From SB11 sp035906255 (GTDB lineage: Bacteria > Bacteroidota > Bacteroidia > UBA8524): a stretch of 64,000 nt of DNA. How positions within the stretch are numbered: position 1 is the stretch's first letter; every line of letters begins with the position of its first letter. Shown here in pieces: positions 33,624-41,564 of the stretch. The notes beneath the pieces were generated by a model that worked only from the letters and a program-made list of their open reading frames with translations, was not told where the DNA came from and did no database searches. Location of the stretch: contig JAMIFM010000010.1 in the NCBI GenBank assembly GCA_035906255.1, positions 186,001 through 250,000 on the forward strand. The letters run 5' to 3'. The position numbers and the translations under genes were made by a program.

Positions 33624-34191
33624 AAAAGGAGATAAGAAATCTGAAATTCTTGCAGCGGCGTTAAAGCTGTTTGTTGAATCAGGTTTTCATGGTACACCCA
33701 CCAGTAAAATTGCCAAAGAAGCTGGGGTGGCCAATGGTACACTTTTTCATTATTACAAAACAAAAGACGATTTAATTATAGGCTTATACATTGATATTAA
33801 GTCACGGCTTACGGCTTGTATCAGGCCTCAAGCGTTAGAAGGTGAAGATACCAAAGCAAGGTGCAAGCGTAATTATATCGATGCTTTGTATTGGGCAATG
33901 AATAATGAAGCCGAGTTTAGATTTGTGCAACAATTTACAAGCTCGCCTTACTTAATGTTAATTACTCCCGGCGAAATCCAGCAACAATCAAAAGCATGGC
34001 TTGCGATGATTGAAGAGGGGATTGTGAAAGGTGAAATTGAGCAATTGCCGCTTGAATACATAAATACATTAATCAGCAGTACTATTTATGGGCTTCATCA
34101 ATACTTAAGTATATCTAAACTAAGTAGCGAAGAACAAGCCAAAGTAGTTGAAGACAGTTTTGAGCGTCTTTGGCGAATGATAGCGAGATAA
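33607..34191 (+). CDS. TetR/AcrR-family transcriptional regulator
   Basis: 194 residues from a GTG start (no ATG lies upstream of the DNA-binding domain). The N-terminal helix-turn-helix is KSEILAAALKLFVESGFHGT, then SKIAKEAGVANGTLFHYYKTKDDLI, which is the standard TetR domain (residues 10-56). The C-terminal 140 residues form the helical ligand/dimer domain. It precedes an SDR oxidoreductase and a metallo-hydrolase on the same strand, 47 bases away, and the gap holds a second copy of the operator found at its own promoter. The three genes therefore look like one regulated module; the inducer is unknown. Confidence 0.92.
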   Translation: MISQSEKGDKKSEILAAALKLFVESGFHGTPTSKIAKEAGVANGTLFHYYKTKDDLIIGLYIDIKSRLTACIRPQALEGEDTKARCKRNYIDALYWAMNNEAEFRFVQQFTSSPYLMLITPGEIQQQSKAWLAMIEEGIVKGEIEQLPLEYINTLISSTIYGLHQYLSISKLSSEEQAKVVEDSFERLWRMIAR

Positions 34192-34209
34192 ATTTTTTTA
34201 ATAGATAAT

Positions 34210-34229
34210 AGAGTGATTAATCAATCTAA
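34210..34229 (+). promoter_or_regulatory. Putative TetR operator, copy 2
   Basis: AGAGTGATTAATCAATCTAA, with the perfect palindrome TGATTAATCA at its centre (34214-34223), lies nine bases before the SDR start codon. It matches the copy at the TetR promoter in 18 of 20 positions. Confidence 0.6.
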
Positions 34230-34238
34230 TAAAACAAA

Positions 34239-35054
34239 ATGAAAAAGGTAATATTAATAACGGGGGCTTCGGCAGGTATAGGAAAAGATACCGCAAAACT
34301 GCTGGCCAAAGAAGGGAACATAGTTTATGCCGCTGCACGCAGGGTAGATAAAATGCAGGATTTAGAACAATACGGGGTGCGTTTATTGGCAATGGATGTA
34401 ACGGAAGATAATACCATGATAAGAGGGGTTAACGAGATTATTGCAGCCGAAAAACATATTGATGTATTGGTAAACAATGCCGGGTACGGTTCTTATGGGG
34501 CTGTTGAAGATGTGCCGTTAGATGAAGCCCGCTATCAGTTTGAGGTAAATGTATTCGGGTTGGCTCGACTTACCCAATTAGTGTTACCATACATGCGTAG
34601 TCAAAAATCAGGCAGAATTATCAATGTGTCTTCGATGGGTGGCCGTTTTGGCGAGCCGCACGGAGCTTGGTATCATGCCACAAAATTTGCTGTAGAAGGT
34701 TTTAGTGATAGTTTACGGATGGAGTTGAAACAATTTGGAATTGACGTAGTGGTGGTGATGCCCGGAGCCATAAAAACCGAATGGGGAGGTATTGCAGGAG
34801 ATAACCTGCTAAAAACTTCGGGTAATACAGCCTATGGAAACCTTGCCCGTTTACACGCAAAAGTATTGCAAAACGAAGATGGCAAAATGGGCTCAGAGCC
34901 GATAGTAATTGCCAAAGCAATAAAAGATGCGATTGATGCCAAGAAGCCCAAAACACGCTATGTGGCAGGCGCACTGGCCAAACCCACCTTGTTTATGCGC
35001 AGCATATTGCCCGATAGGGTTTTTGACAGCATTTTGATGCGAATGTTAAAGTAA
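34239..35054 (+). CDS. Short-chain dehydrogenase/reductase
   Basis: 271 residues, classical SDR: cofactor motif TGASAGIG (residues 8-15), NNAGYG (79-84), INVSSMGG with the catalytic Ser near 131, and the YxxxK pair Y145/K149 (AWYHATKF). The ARR after the second strand (residues 33-35) favours NADP(H). C-terminal extension of about 60 residues (ALAKPTLFMRSILPDRVFDS) resembles retinol/lipid-type SDRs. It starts 47 bases after the TetR stop and ends five bases before the next gene. Substrate unknown; probably a hydrophobic alcohol or ketone. Confidence 0.9.
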   Translation: MKKVILITGASAGIGKDTAKLLAKEGNIVYAAARRVDKMQDLEQYGVRLLAMDVTEDNTMIRGVNEIIAAEKHIDVLVNNAGYGSYGAVEDVPLDEARYQFEVNVFGLARLTQLVLPYMRSQKSGRIINVSSMGGRFGEPHGAWYHATKFAVEGFSDSLRMELKQFGIDVVVVMPGAIKTEWGGIAGDNLLKTSGNTAYGNLARLHAKVLQNEDGKMGSEPIVIAKAIKDAIDAKKPKTRYVAGALAKPTLFMRSILPDRVFDSILMRMLK

Positions 35055-35059
35055 GAAAA

Positions 35060-36187
35060 ATGAAACGGACACGTAAAATAATAAAGAAAACACTGATGAT
35101 ACTACTTGTGATAATAGCTGTTTTTGTGGCTGCCGTAGCCATTTTTATGCAGCAGGAAAAGTTTGGCAGTTACCCCGAAGGGGAGCGGCTGGAACGGATA
35201 AAAAAATCACCGAATTTTAGAGACGGACAATTTCAAAATCAGAGCCATACACCTGATTTGGCCGAAGGCGAGACGTTTTTTTCGGTGATGCGGAAGTTTA
35301 TTTTTGGTAAAGACCCGCGTAATAAACCCACGGATACCATTCCTGCTAAAAAAATAGACCTGAAAGAGTTAGATCCTTTAAAAGATATGATGGTGTGGTT
35401 TGGTCACTCGTCGTACTTTATGCAGGTAGATGGCAGGCGGATATTAGTTGACCCCGTACTTAGCGGGTCAGCTTCTCCCGTAAGGTTTACCACAAAGAGT
35501 TTTATAGGTAGCGATGCTTATACCGTGGATGATATTCCTGAAATTGATTACCTGTTTATCTCACACGACCATTGGGATCATTTGGATTATGAAACCATTA
35601 AAGCCTTAAAAAACAGGGTTAAAACTATTGTATGTGGCTTGGGTGTGGGTGCACACTTTGAGCGTTGGGGTTTTGATACTGCTCGTGTAATAGAAAGAGA
35701 TTGGTACGATGAAATAGTGCTTGATTCGGGCTTTAAAGTTACCCTAACCCCTGCAAGGCACTTTTCGGGTAGAGGCTTTAAACGCAACCGTTCATTGTGG
35801 ACTTCGTTTGCTTTACAAACACCTACTAAAAAGATATACATTGGTGGCGACTCAGGTCATGACAAACACTTTGCTGAAATTGGCGAGAAATACGGCCCGT
35901 TTGATTTGGCAATACTTGAATGCGGGCAATACGACCCCAGTTGGAAATACATACACATGATGCCTGAAGAGGTAGCGCAAGCTGCCAAAGAGCTTAAAGC
36001 ATATAAATTACTACCGGTGCATTGGGCTAAATTTTCATTGGGCAACCACGCTTGGGACGATCCTATTTTGCGGGTAACAGCAGCTGCAAAAACGCAGGGT
36101 ATGCCGATACTAACGCCCTTGATTGGTGAAGAAGTGAACCTTGAAGATTCAGCTACTTATGTACAGTGGTGGCAGGGAGTGAAATAA
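35060..36187 (+). CDS. Membrane-anchored MBL-fold hydrolase (NAPE-PLD/RomA-like)
   Basis: 375 residues. One N-terminal transmembrane helix (about 8-30) is followed by a metallo-beta-lactamase domain with HDHWDH (169-174), the FGHSSYFMQ strand (114-122), PARHFSGRGF and GGDSGHD (about 252-257), and LPVHWAKFSLGNHAWDDP near the end. The HWAKF/H pattern and the HFSGRG segment are typical of the N-acyl-phosphatidylethanolamine phospholipase D-like group. The likely substrate is a phospholipid or other amphiphile at the envelope. Tight spacing (five bases) couples it to the SDR gene and thus to the TetR regulator. Confidence 0.87.
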   Translation: MKRTRKIIKKTLMILLVIIAVFVAAVAIFMQQEKFGSYPEGERLERIKKSPNFRDGQFQNQSHTPDLAEGETFFSVMRKFIFGKDPRNKPTDTIPAKKIDLKELDPLKDMMVWFGHSSYFMQVDGRRILVDPVLSGSASPVRFTTKSFIGSDAYTVDDIPEIDYLFISHDHWDHLDYETIKALKNRVKTIVCGLGVGAHFERWGFDTARVIERDWYDEIVLDSGFKVTLTPARHFSGRGFKRNRSLWTSFALQTPTKKIYIGGDSGHDKHFAEIGEKYGPFDLAILECGQYDPSWKYIHMMPEEVAQAAKELKAYKLLPVHWAKFSLGNHAWDDPILRVTAAAKTQGMPILTPLIGEEVNLEDSATYVQWWQGVK

Positions 36188-36202
36188 CGCTTTAACAGTT
36201 AT

Positions 36203-37735
36203 TTATATAAATGAATCAAGATTTTTTTGACATTCGGTAATCAAATTTTTCAAGTTTTGAATAGTCTGTTTATTCTTTTCATTTTCTAGCGATTTGTTAA
36301 ATAATTCTATCGCTTTCTTGAAGTCCTTTTGTCTTTTCTTTAGCTCCCCATAATTTAAATATACACTAGCTAAATGGAAATGACTTTTTGTGCCATAATT
36401 TATGCATCTTATGTATTCACATTCAGCATTTTTTATATAGTTTTCGTTTGTGCTGTACAAATTTCCTAAACTAAAATGTATAAGAGCTAAACCAAATGGA
36501 TTATTATTTCTTTCATCTAATCGTATACCTTTCAAATATGCTTTTACAGCACTATTAAAATACTCAATTTTTGTGCTGTATAAATTTCCTAAGCTGTGAT
36601 ATATTTTAGCTAAACCAAATGGATTATTATTTCTTTCATCTAATCGTATACTTTCCAAATATTCCTTTTCAGCATCATCAAATCGTTCGGTTTTTTTACT
36701 GTACAAGTTTCCTAAACTGTGGTGAACTTGGGCTAAATGAATAGGATTAGTGCCTCCCAATTTTATGCTCTCCATAAAATGCTTTTCAGCATCTTCAAAG
36801 TGCTTTTCTTTTTTTGCATATAAATTACCTAAACTATTATGTACTTGTGCCAAGCCTAATGTATCTCTTTCTCGAAGCTCAATACTTTTTAAGTATTCTT
36901 CCTCAGCTTTTTCAAAGCATTTCGGGTTTGTGCTATAAAGGTTTCCTAAGCTGTGGTGTACTTGCGCTAAGCCATAAGTGTCATTTACTCTTAATTTAAT
37001 ACTATCTTTAAAAGCTCTTTCAGCCTTATCATATAAGTTGTGATCTTTAGACCAAACGATACCAATAATGTGTGCAGATATAGCTGCGTCATGAATAGAG
37101 CCAAGAGTTTCGTTGAACTTTTCCCATACTGGTAATAAAAGTCTCAAAGCCAAAGCCTTATTCTTTTTCCTGTATGCATAAATTCCTCTCATGAAATATG
37201 CATTAAGAAGTTCTGAAGTCCATTGTTCTTTAGTTGAATTTATATCTATACTTTCATCAATATACTCTGAAATTACTCTTGTTGTTTCGATATTTTCGTA
37301 TAGGTCTGCGGCATTAAAGTGATGCCGTAATAACATAACTCCTACATGGAAACTATCAGGGGATTTTAATGATAACCTGCCAATTTGTAGTTCCCAATCA
37401 TGAGCTTCAAAAATGGAAAATGTATTTTTTATCTCTTGTTCTATATCTTTTAATACTGTTAGCGTGCGGACACTATATTTATTAAAACTTCCATTGAGCT
37501 TTTTCAATGCAACTATGCGAATGTCGTTATCAATACTCCAAGTTTCTAAGTTTCTTTGATGCCAAATAGGGAGTTGTTTTACAGTGTCAAGTACTGTATA
37601 ATTTATAGCATCATTAAACAAAATGTTATTAGCTATATTGTCAGTTAATATAGGGGTGACGGATAACAAGCAAACTACTTTTTGCAGGTTTTCCGGAAGT
37701 AATGAAAATATTTCTTCCGCGTTAGTCTTATTCAT
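36203..37735 (-). CDS. Winged-helix-like/TPR protein of a split STAND-type system
   Basis: 510 residues. The N-terminal 90 or so residues (LPENLQKVVCLLSVTPILTD through IVALKKL) resemble the winged-helix arm that follows the NTPase module in STAND proteins. Residues about 170-505 are tetratricopeptide-type repeats, many carrying the core HHSLGNLYST with about 41-residue spacing. Two repeats share a 44-base identical DNA stretch (36485-36528 and 36608-36651) 123 bases apart, a sign of recent duplication. No effector domain is fused. It overlaps the upstream gene by eight bases. TPR arrays in such systems usually sense a ligand or hold an inactive state. Strongly AT-rich. Confidence 0.75.
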   Translation of the reverse strand: MNKTNAEEIFSLLPENLQKVVCLLSVTPILTDNIANNILFNDAINYTVLDTVKQLPIWHQRNLETWSIDNDIRIVALKKLNGSFNKYSVRTLTVLKDIEQEIKNTFSIFEAHDWELQIGRLSLKSPDSFHVGVMLLRHHFNAADLYENIETTRVISEYIDESIDINSTKEQWTSELLNAYFMRGIYAYRKKNKALALRLLLPVWEKFNETLGSIHDAAISAHIIGIVWSKDHNLYDKAERAFKDSIKLRVNDTYGLAQVHHSLGNLYSTNPKCFEKAEEEYLKSIELRERDTLGLAQVHNSLGNLYAKKEKHFEDAEKHFMESIKLGGTNPIHLAQVHHSLGNLYSKKTERFDDAEKEYLESIRLDERNNNPFGLAKIYHSLGNLYSTKIEYFNSAVKAYLKGIRLDERNNNPFGLALIHFSLGNLYSTNENYIKNAECEYIRCINYGTKSHFHLASVYLNYGELKKRQKDFKKAIELFNKSLENEKNKQTIQNLKNLITECQKNLDSFI

Positions 37736-38585
37736 TTTCTGTAGAGTGTTCAGGTTTACAAAGAATGGTAAGTTTACTTTTATACAACGAATATTCTACC
37801 TGCCTACAATCTTCTTCGTCTACAATTGTGGTGCAAAAGGTTTTATACTCTTGTATAATTTCTTTGGATTCTTTTAATATATCTGCATAAAATAATTTTT
37901 TGGTATTCCGTATAAAGGGAAAATCAAATAAAGCAGAGAGATTTGAGTCTTCATTTTCACAAAGAAGACAAATTTTTGAGTTACGTAAACCTTCAAGTTC
38001 TCTAATAAATATATCTTCAAACCACATCCTAACGTGCACATTTATATCGTTATAATTCCCCTTAATTTTACACACAATTAATACCTTTTTGGAATCAACA
38101 TACTTTCTGTATTGAGGAACAAAAAGATCAAAAATTTTGTTAATATTTGCCTCTAAAAAATGATACTTGCGGGTTCCATAATCTACATAATTTAATGTTA
38201 TATTTTGGGAGTTAATATTTTTGGTCAAGGATACTGCGTGTTCAGAATCAATGTCAGATCCTATTATTTGTGTAAATGTATGATTTTCAATTAAATAATG
38301 GTCGTCAGAAATAAAATTACACACATTGCCAAAATGCTCTTTTCCTAAAGATTTAATGATGGATTCTAATACTCCTAACCTTGAAACATCAGAAGAAGAA
38401 TCAATGAAAACATTGGCGATTTTAACATTATTGTTTTCTTCCTTAAGCCATTTCAAAACGTCTTCTACCTCTCTTCTATCGGTGAAAGATAAAAAAATTT
38501 TTTTCTGATCCCATTGAGCCAACCAATGTTCAATGTCTTTTTTTAAATCTTGCCTATCACACCATGTTGGTATCTTACTTTTCAT
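37728..38585 (-). CDS. STAND-NTPase-like protein lacking a P-loop
   Basis: 285 residues from MKSKIPTWCDRQDLKKDI (a longer frame to 38672 is Lys-rich and overlaps the next gene). The layout matches an NTPase module: PTWCDRQDLKKDIEHWL leads into a first strand (KKIFLSF), where a P-loop GxxxxGKT should follow but the sequence is TDRREVEDVLKWL. A second strand (IANVFIDSSSD) and a Walker-B-like strand (KKVLIVCKIKGNYNDI, about residues 166-181, no acidic pair) follow, then RNSKICLLCENED. I infer a degenerate, non-hydrolysing STAND-like domain. The next gene could supply the missing winged-helix/TPR half. Confidence 0.6.
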   Translation of the reverse strand: MKSKIPTWCDRQDLKKDIEHWLAQWDQKKIFLSFTDRREVEDVLKWLKEENNNVKIANVFIDSSSDVSRLGVLESIIKSLGKEHFGNVCNFISDDHYLIENHTFTQIIGSDIDSEHAVSLTKNINSQNITLNYVDYGTRKYHFLEANINKIFDLFVPQYRKYVDSKKVLIVCKIKGNYNDINVHVRMWFEDIFIRELEGLRNSKICLLCENEDSNLSALFDFPFIRNTKKLFYADILKESKEIIQEYKTFCTTIVDEEDCRQVEYSLYKSKLTILCKPEHSTENE

Positions 38586-38586
38586 T

Positions 38587-38790
38587 TTAATTCTCTTTTT
38601 TTTTCTTTTTAATAGATTGAGTATTTCCAGAAAAGGTGATATTTCCTGTTTTGGACTTAATGTTTTTGCCAATTACCTGATTAACGGTGTCCTTATTCCT
38701 TTTCTTTTTAAATTTAAGAAATATGAAAGTAATAATTGAAACCCCAAGCCCACTAAAGAGCCATTGATAGTTATTTTTTAGCCAATCCAT
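38587..38790 (-). CDS. Short membrane protein of the split STAND operon
   Basis: 67 residues. One transmembrane helix (YQWLFSGLGVSIITFIFLKF, about residues 8-27) is followed by a Lys-rich cytosolic tail with the beta-like motif NQVIGKNIKSKTGNITFSGN. Small proteins with one helix and a G-N-I repeat of this sort occur next to STAND-type conflict genes. Its stop and the next start are one base apart, so it heads the three-gene operon. Between 38791 and 38844 there is no gene. Possible effector or membrane anchor. Confidence 0.6.
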   Translation of the reverse strand: MDWLKNNYQWLFSGLGVSIITFIFLKFKKKRNKDTVNQVIGKNIKSKTGNITFSGNTQSIKKKKKEN

Positions 38791-38844
38791 TTTTGTAAGT
38801 CGCTATGTTGCAATTTTATAAAATAAAATAAGAAAAAAAAATAT

Positions 38845-39315
38845 TTATAAAGATTTAAACTCCCTCAAATAATCATACTGTAAGTCTTCGTGCAGGGTAG
38901 CAACAGCCTTGCGGATTTTTTCAAGTTGGCGGTCATACAGTTTAGACAAATCAAGGTAACGGTGCACAGGTATTCCCGTTTCCTTCAACTCACGGCAGTA
39001 ATAAATCAGCACTTCGGCTTCTGTTTGTTTGTTGCCGCTGTGCTTAATAAACTTGTTGGCCATGCGCAACACTTTTCTTATCCCCTTTTTGGCATAATAA
39101 ATATTGTCGGTATTTATTTCGCCAAACTGTGTGGTAATTTCAAGCTGCACATTACGGATGTATTGCTGTTCATCGTGTGCCTCAAACAATAAGTAGGTAA
39201 GTAGTTCCTTGTTCTCTTTTTTGTATTTAGTAAGCCGCAGGCACAATTCAACCACCTGTTTTGACGGCAGTTCATTCAGTTCACGTTTTAATCCTGCTAA
39301 AGTGGCGGCCTTCAT
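38845..39315 (-). CDS. Conserved helical protein of unknown function
   Basis: 156 residues, nearly all helical: MKAATLAGLKRELNELPSKQ, then ELCLRLTKYKKENKELLTYL and LFEAHDEQQYIRNVQLEI. I believe this N-terminal pattern recurs in many Bacteroidota hypothetical proteins, but no function is known to me. It follows the DUF3820 gene with a one-base overlap (TAATG), so the two are translationally coupled. Codon use is like the core genome, unlike the AT-rich island just downstream. Confidence 0.8.
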   Translation of the reverse strand: MKAATLAGLKRELNELPSKQVVELCLRLTKYKKENKELLTYLLFEAHDEQQYIRNVQLEITTQFGEINTDNIYYAKKGIRKVLRMANKFIKHSGNKQTEAEVLIYYCRELKETGIPVHRYLDLSKLYDRQLEKIRKAVATLHEDLQYDYLREFKSL

Positions 39316-39536
39316 TATTTCATCTTTTTCAACGGTTCCAACAAATATTCAAGCCCGTTCAATTTTATCTCATACAAAGTTTGCAACAGCACACCCAATT
39401 TACCTTGCGGAAAACCCTTGCGGTTAACCCACTCAAGGTACGATACAGGCAGGTTGCATAGCACAGTACCCTTGTATTTCCCAAAAGGCATCTCCATTTT
39501 CACCAGTTGCAGTAGCAGTTGAGGGTCGGTAGTCAT
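39315..39536 (-). CDS. DUF3820 family protein
   Basis: 73 residues. The motif MPFGKYKGTVLCNLPVSYLE (residues 16-35) and LEWVNRKGFPQGKLG are those of DUF3820, a small family sometimes labelled a putative quorum-sensing-regulated factor and related in sequence to the exonuclease-associated MPFGKYKG motif. Function is not established. First gene of a two-gene unit with the helical protein. Confidence 0.85.
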   Translation of the reverse strand: MTTDPQLLLQLVKMEMPFGKYKGTVLCNLPVSYLEWVNRKGFPQGKLGVLLQTLYEIKLNGLEYLLEPLKKMK

Positions 39537-39592
39537 TGGTCGGCAACATACAATTTTTTCAACGCGGGTTCACAACAAAATAATCACACTGC

Positions 39593-39624
39593 ATTGTGTA
39601 TGCTAACTAATTCACCTACATTTG
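39593..39624 (+). promoter_or_regulatory. Promoter of the Ig-like protein gene
   Basis: ATTG (39593-39596) and TACATTTG (39617-39624) are separated by 20 bases; the preferred ATG at 39655 lies 30 bases downstream. Confidence 0.6.
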
Positions 39625-39654
39625 ATTAAACGACAAATCAAACCAACTTACACT

Positions 39655-41505
39655 ATGAAAAAGGCACTGCTGGTTTTGTTTTTTACAGCTATTGCAAGCA
39701 TTGTTCACGCACAAGGTGGCACAAACCTTTACATCAGTACCCAAAACGGGAAATACACCTTTTATGATGGTTCCCAGTCAAAAACTACGGATAAACATGA
39801 ACAGGGAACAGTTAACCTAAGCCATACAGGCCCTATACAGGTTGAAGTTAATCCTGCCGAAATTTCTATCGGCCCAAACCAAACAAAAAACTGGCAGGGT
39901 AAAGTGTTTCCTGATATTAATAATGCTCCGGCACCCGGTACCTCTGCAAATGCTGAGGTAACAGCAAATTATAATGTAACATACAGCAGGGCACAAGGCG
40001 CAGGCGCAGGGGGCACAGTGCAATCAACATATAATTGTAAGGGCGGTGGCTGCCATGTGCATGGCGACCAAGACGGGGTGCATGAAATAGTAAGTAAAAC
40101 AGGTTCTCAAAAACTGACATTTACCGTCTATAGTGTTAAAGCATCAGCCGTAGAAAATTTTACAGCCTGCTTAGATAAAGAGTTTACTATTTATGCAGAG
40201 GGGTATCCCTTTGGCGGCAGTTTTAAATGGACGGCAGGTGATAATATAACGCTTACAAACGGTAATAATAACCAAACAGTTCAGTTTAAAAGCACGGCAT
40301 TAGGTAACAGCAGCCTCACGGTAGAATACACTATACAAGGGATTAGCTATAAACATACTGTGGCAGTTAATTGCATAAAACCTACAGTAACCTTCAACGT
40401 TCCCGATGAAATTACAGCAGCAGTGGGCAAACAGTTTACCATTACACCCACAGTTACCCCTTCGGGCGGGCAAGTATCGTGGGAAGTATCGGGCGGCTTG
40501 CAGCTAAATTCAGGCCCCTACAATTTTGTAGCGTTTGTAACCCCCAAACAACCCGGCGACCAAACTGTGACTTGCACGGTGAAGGCCTGCGGCGAAACCA
40601 TTGTAAAAACTATTAAAGTAAAGGTAAATCCATGTATGGTTACTGTGCCTGATTCAATAAAAATACTGAAAGGGACTACGGGTGTAATAAATGCCAATGG
40701 TAATATGCAAGGAACGTATAGCTGGACGGCAGGGGGCTCGGTACAAATTGACGGCGTAGCAAACCAACAGGCTATAACTGTTAAAGGAACTAATGTAGGG
40801 GAAGGATGGGCAGAGGTAGAATTTACAGGTGCTGACTGCTCTGATAAGAAAAAAGTAAGGGTAATTGTGCTTGAAAAGCCCACCCTTAAAATTGATGTAG
40901 CCTATGCACCAATGGCCTCTATGTGTTTAAAAGAACGCAGGATACTAACCGCAAGGGTAGAACCACAAGGCGGAACGTTCAGTTGGTCGTTATCATCTGC
41001 TTCATTAAAATTTTATGGCCTTTCGGGCAATATGCCTACGGTAGTAGTAGAAGCAGATAAAGGCGGGCCTTGTACCGTAACCTGCACTTATACCGTAAAC
41101 GGACAAACAGTAACCGAAACAATCACCACTGATGTAAAAGCATACTCAAAAGTAGAAGTAACTGCAAGCAATGCAGCAAACGAAATACCCAAAGGCACCA
41201 AAGTAACCTATACCGCAAAAGTGTACGACCACAACGGGCAAGCAGTTAATAACCCGCCTGCGCTGCATTGGAAAGTGGTGTATATACCCGTTGGGCAAGA
41301 AGACAATGTGGGCAACTGGTATAGTTACGAGTTGCAGGGTACAGGTACTTCGCAGGATTATACTTGGGGCTTTCCACAGGGTAATTTTCCATTACAAGGT
41401 AATCCACCGTATAAGATGACAGCTTGGATTCAAGCCTCAGAATATTGCACCTACCATTCAGGTTCAGTACACGTCAAAGTAGTGAATCAGAACGGTCAAA
41501 ATTAA
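39655..41505 (+). CDS. Secreted protein with Ig-like (BIG-type) repeats
   Basis: 616 residues from MKKALLVLFFTAIASIVHAQ, a signal peptide. The mature chain has a beta-rich N-terminal part with a Cys/His motif (YNCKGGGCHVHGDQDGVHE, about residues 128-146), then at least four Ig-like domains of about 80 residues, each with a GGxFxW or GTxSW core (GGSFKWTAG, GGQVSWEVSG, GTYSWTAGG, GGTFSWSLSS). No T9SS sorting domain is seen at the C-terminus (VHVKVVNQNGQN). The next gene, 59 bases downstream, is a Cry-like helical-domain protein, so the two may work together. An earlier start (39622) lies upstream of the signal and is less likely. Confidence 0.85.
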   Translation: MKKALLVLFFTAIASIVHAQGGTNLYISTQNGKYTFYDGSQSKTTDKHEQGTVNLSHTGPIQVEVNPAEISIGPNQTKNWQGKVFPDINNAPAPGTSANAEVTANYNVTYSRAQGAGAGGTVQSTYNCKGGGCHVHGDQDGVHEIVSKTGSQKLTFTVYSVKASAVENFTACLDKEFTIYAEGYPFGGSFKWTAGDNITLTNGNNNQTVQFKSTALGNSSLTVEYTIQGISYKHTVAVNCIKPTVTFNVPDEITAAVGKQFTITPTVTPSGGQVSWEVSGGLQLNSGPYNFVAFVTPKQPGDQTVTCTVKACGETIVKTIKVKVNPCMVTVPDSIKILKGTTGVINANGNMQGTYSWTAGGSVQIDGVANQQAITVKGTNVGEGWAEVEFTGADCSDKKKVRVIVLEKPTLKIDVAYAPMASMCLKERRILTARVEPQGGTFSWSLSSASLKFYGLSGNMPTVVVEADKGGPCTVTCTYTVNGQTVTETITTDVKAYSKVEVTASNAANEIPKGTKVTYTAKVYDHNGQAVNNPPALHWKVVYIPVGQEDNVGNWYSYELQGTGTSQDYTWGFPQGNFPLQGNPPYKMTAWIQASEYCTYHSGSVHVKVVNQNGQN

Positions 41506-41564
41506 GTGTCATAAAACGTATAGAGTTAGTTAAAACTTTTTACTTTTGAGCAAAAGAAACTATC

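Noticed and set aside
39655..41505. T9SS cargo assignment for the Ig-like protein
   Set aside because: The C-terminus lacks the YPNP opening and the terminal strand pattern of a sorting domain.
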